DNA of 64,000 nucleotides, taken from NCBI GenBank assembly GCA_030268105.1, contig BSDZ01000013.1, forward strand, positions 2,337,001-2,401,000, in the 5' to 3' direction. Under the pieces are notes generated by a model. The model was not told where the DNA came from. It saw only the letters and a program-made list of their open reading frames with translations, and ran no database searches. The stretch is from Volvox africanus (Eukaryota; Chlorophyta; Chlorophyceae; Chlamydomonadales; Volvocaceae). Each line of letters starts with the position of its first letter. Position 1 is the first letter of the stretch. Shown in pieces: positions 63,554-64,000 of the stretch. The position numbers and the translations under genes are program-made.

Positions 63554-64000
63554 GTAGGCAGAAGAGGCAAAAAGGGGGAGAGAGGCGGGGTAGAAGGTAA
63601 AGAGAAGGGGAGAGGGAAGATATACTGCCGACCCCATGCCTACGGTACTCGACACCCACACACGGCGCATCAAAACATGTAGGACACATACATTAGACAG
63701 GGGGAGTATGTGTCCCCAGGATCTGTGAAGAATGTGTATATGGAGGAGTTTTCTCAAGGGGTCGCGCACTATGCTCTCGTGTCCTCTCGTACCCTGCCTG
63801 ACCCGTTACACGGAACAGCTCCAAAAACGTTCCTATGCCCGTCACGGTCCCAGCCCTGGTTAATCACATACACACATCTTCTTGCTTAAGAAGCAGCTCT
63901 TCATTCATGCCGCGCCGGGTTGTCAATCTCCCAGATTCGATGTTCCGACCAAATAATCAAACCAAAATGTGAGCAGCCAACAGCCATCTTCCGTTTCCCC
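63554..64000. other. Probably intron of the amine oxidase gene at the window edge
   Basis: The GTAGGC donor after 63553 opens it. I found no acceptor in the remaining 447 bases that restores the family sequence: the CAG before 63722 leads to a stop within three codons, and the one before 63812 gives no match. The next true exon is likely outside the window. Confidence 0.45.

Overview
The window looks like nuclear DNA of a green alga, most likely a chlamydomonadalean (volvocine-type) chlorophyte. The reasons are intron-rich genes with GT-AG and one GC-AG intron, introns packed with simple repeats, a UVR8 UV-B photoreceptor, a two-domain ArsA1/GET3 targeting ATPase of the algal type, a plastid rubredoxin, TTTAGGG-type telomere-like tracts, and a decayed Ty1/copia element. 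There is nothing prokaryotic in gene layout. All gene models below were spliced by eye: exon ends were accepted only when the splice dinucleotides and the codon phase agreed.

Layout. 1-1.3 kb: no gene seen. 1.3-3.3 kb (+): single-exon mitochondrial ribosomal protein uS10 with a very long C-terminal extension. 5.5-6.4 kb: coding-like exons on the minus strand, not identified. 6.7-7.1 kb (+): a possible 51-residue membrane protein. 7.2-12.7 kb (+): UVR8 in 10 exons, complete, with all three GWRH[ST] tryptophans. 14.6-24.4 kb (-): ArsA1-like tandem ATPase in 21 exons, convergent with UVR8. 26.1-27.5 kb (-): small rubredoxin with a C-terminal membrane anchor. 27.8-29.0 kb (-): 3' end of a Ty1/copia retrotransposon. 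31.1-35.5 kb (-): RIN2/AMFR-like membrane RING-H2 ubiquitin ligase. 38.5-47.4 kb (-): AFG2/SPATA5/CIP111-type double AAA ATPase. 48.0-48.3 kb: possible YqaJ-like exonuclease remnant. 49.3-56.1 kb (-): HET-domain-like protein in 14 exons with a large C-terminal region I do not recognise. 60.5 kb to beyond 63.5 kb (+): secreted FAD amine oxidase, incomplete at its 3' end.

The genes do not form a pathway. They are typical housekeeping and signalling genes of a plastid-bearing eukaryote: organelle translation, UV-B sensing, tail-anchored protein targeting, photosystem-related redox chemistry, ER protein degradation, pre-60S ribosome maturation and amine oxidation. The least ordinary gene is the HET-like one. 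HET domains are best known from fungal allorecognition and cell death, and here one is joined to about 365 residues of unknown type.
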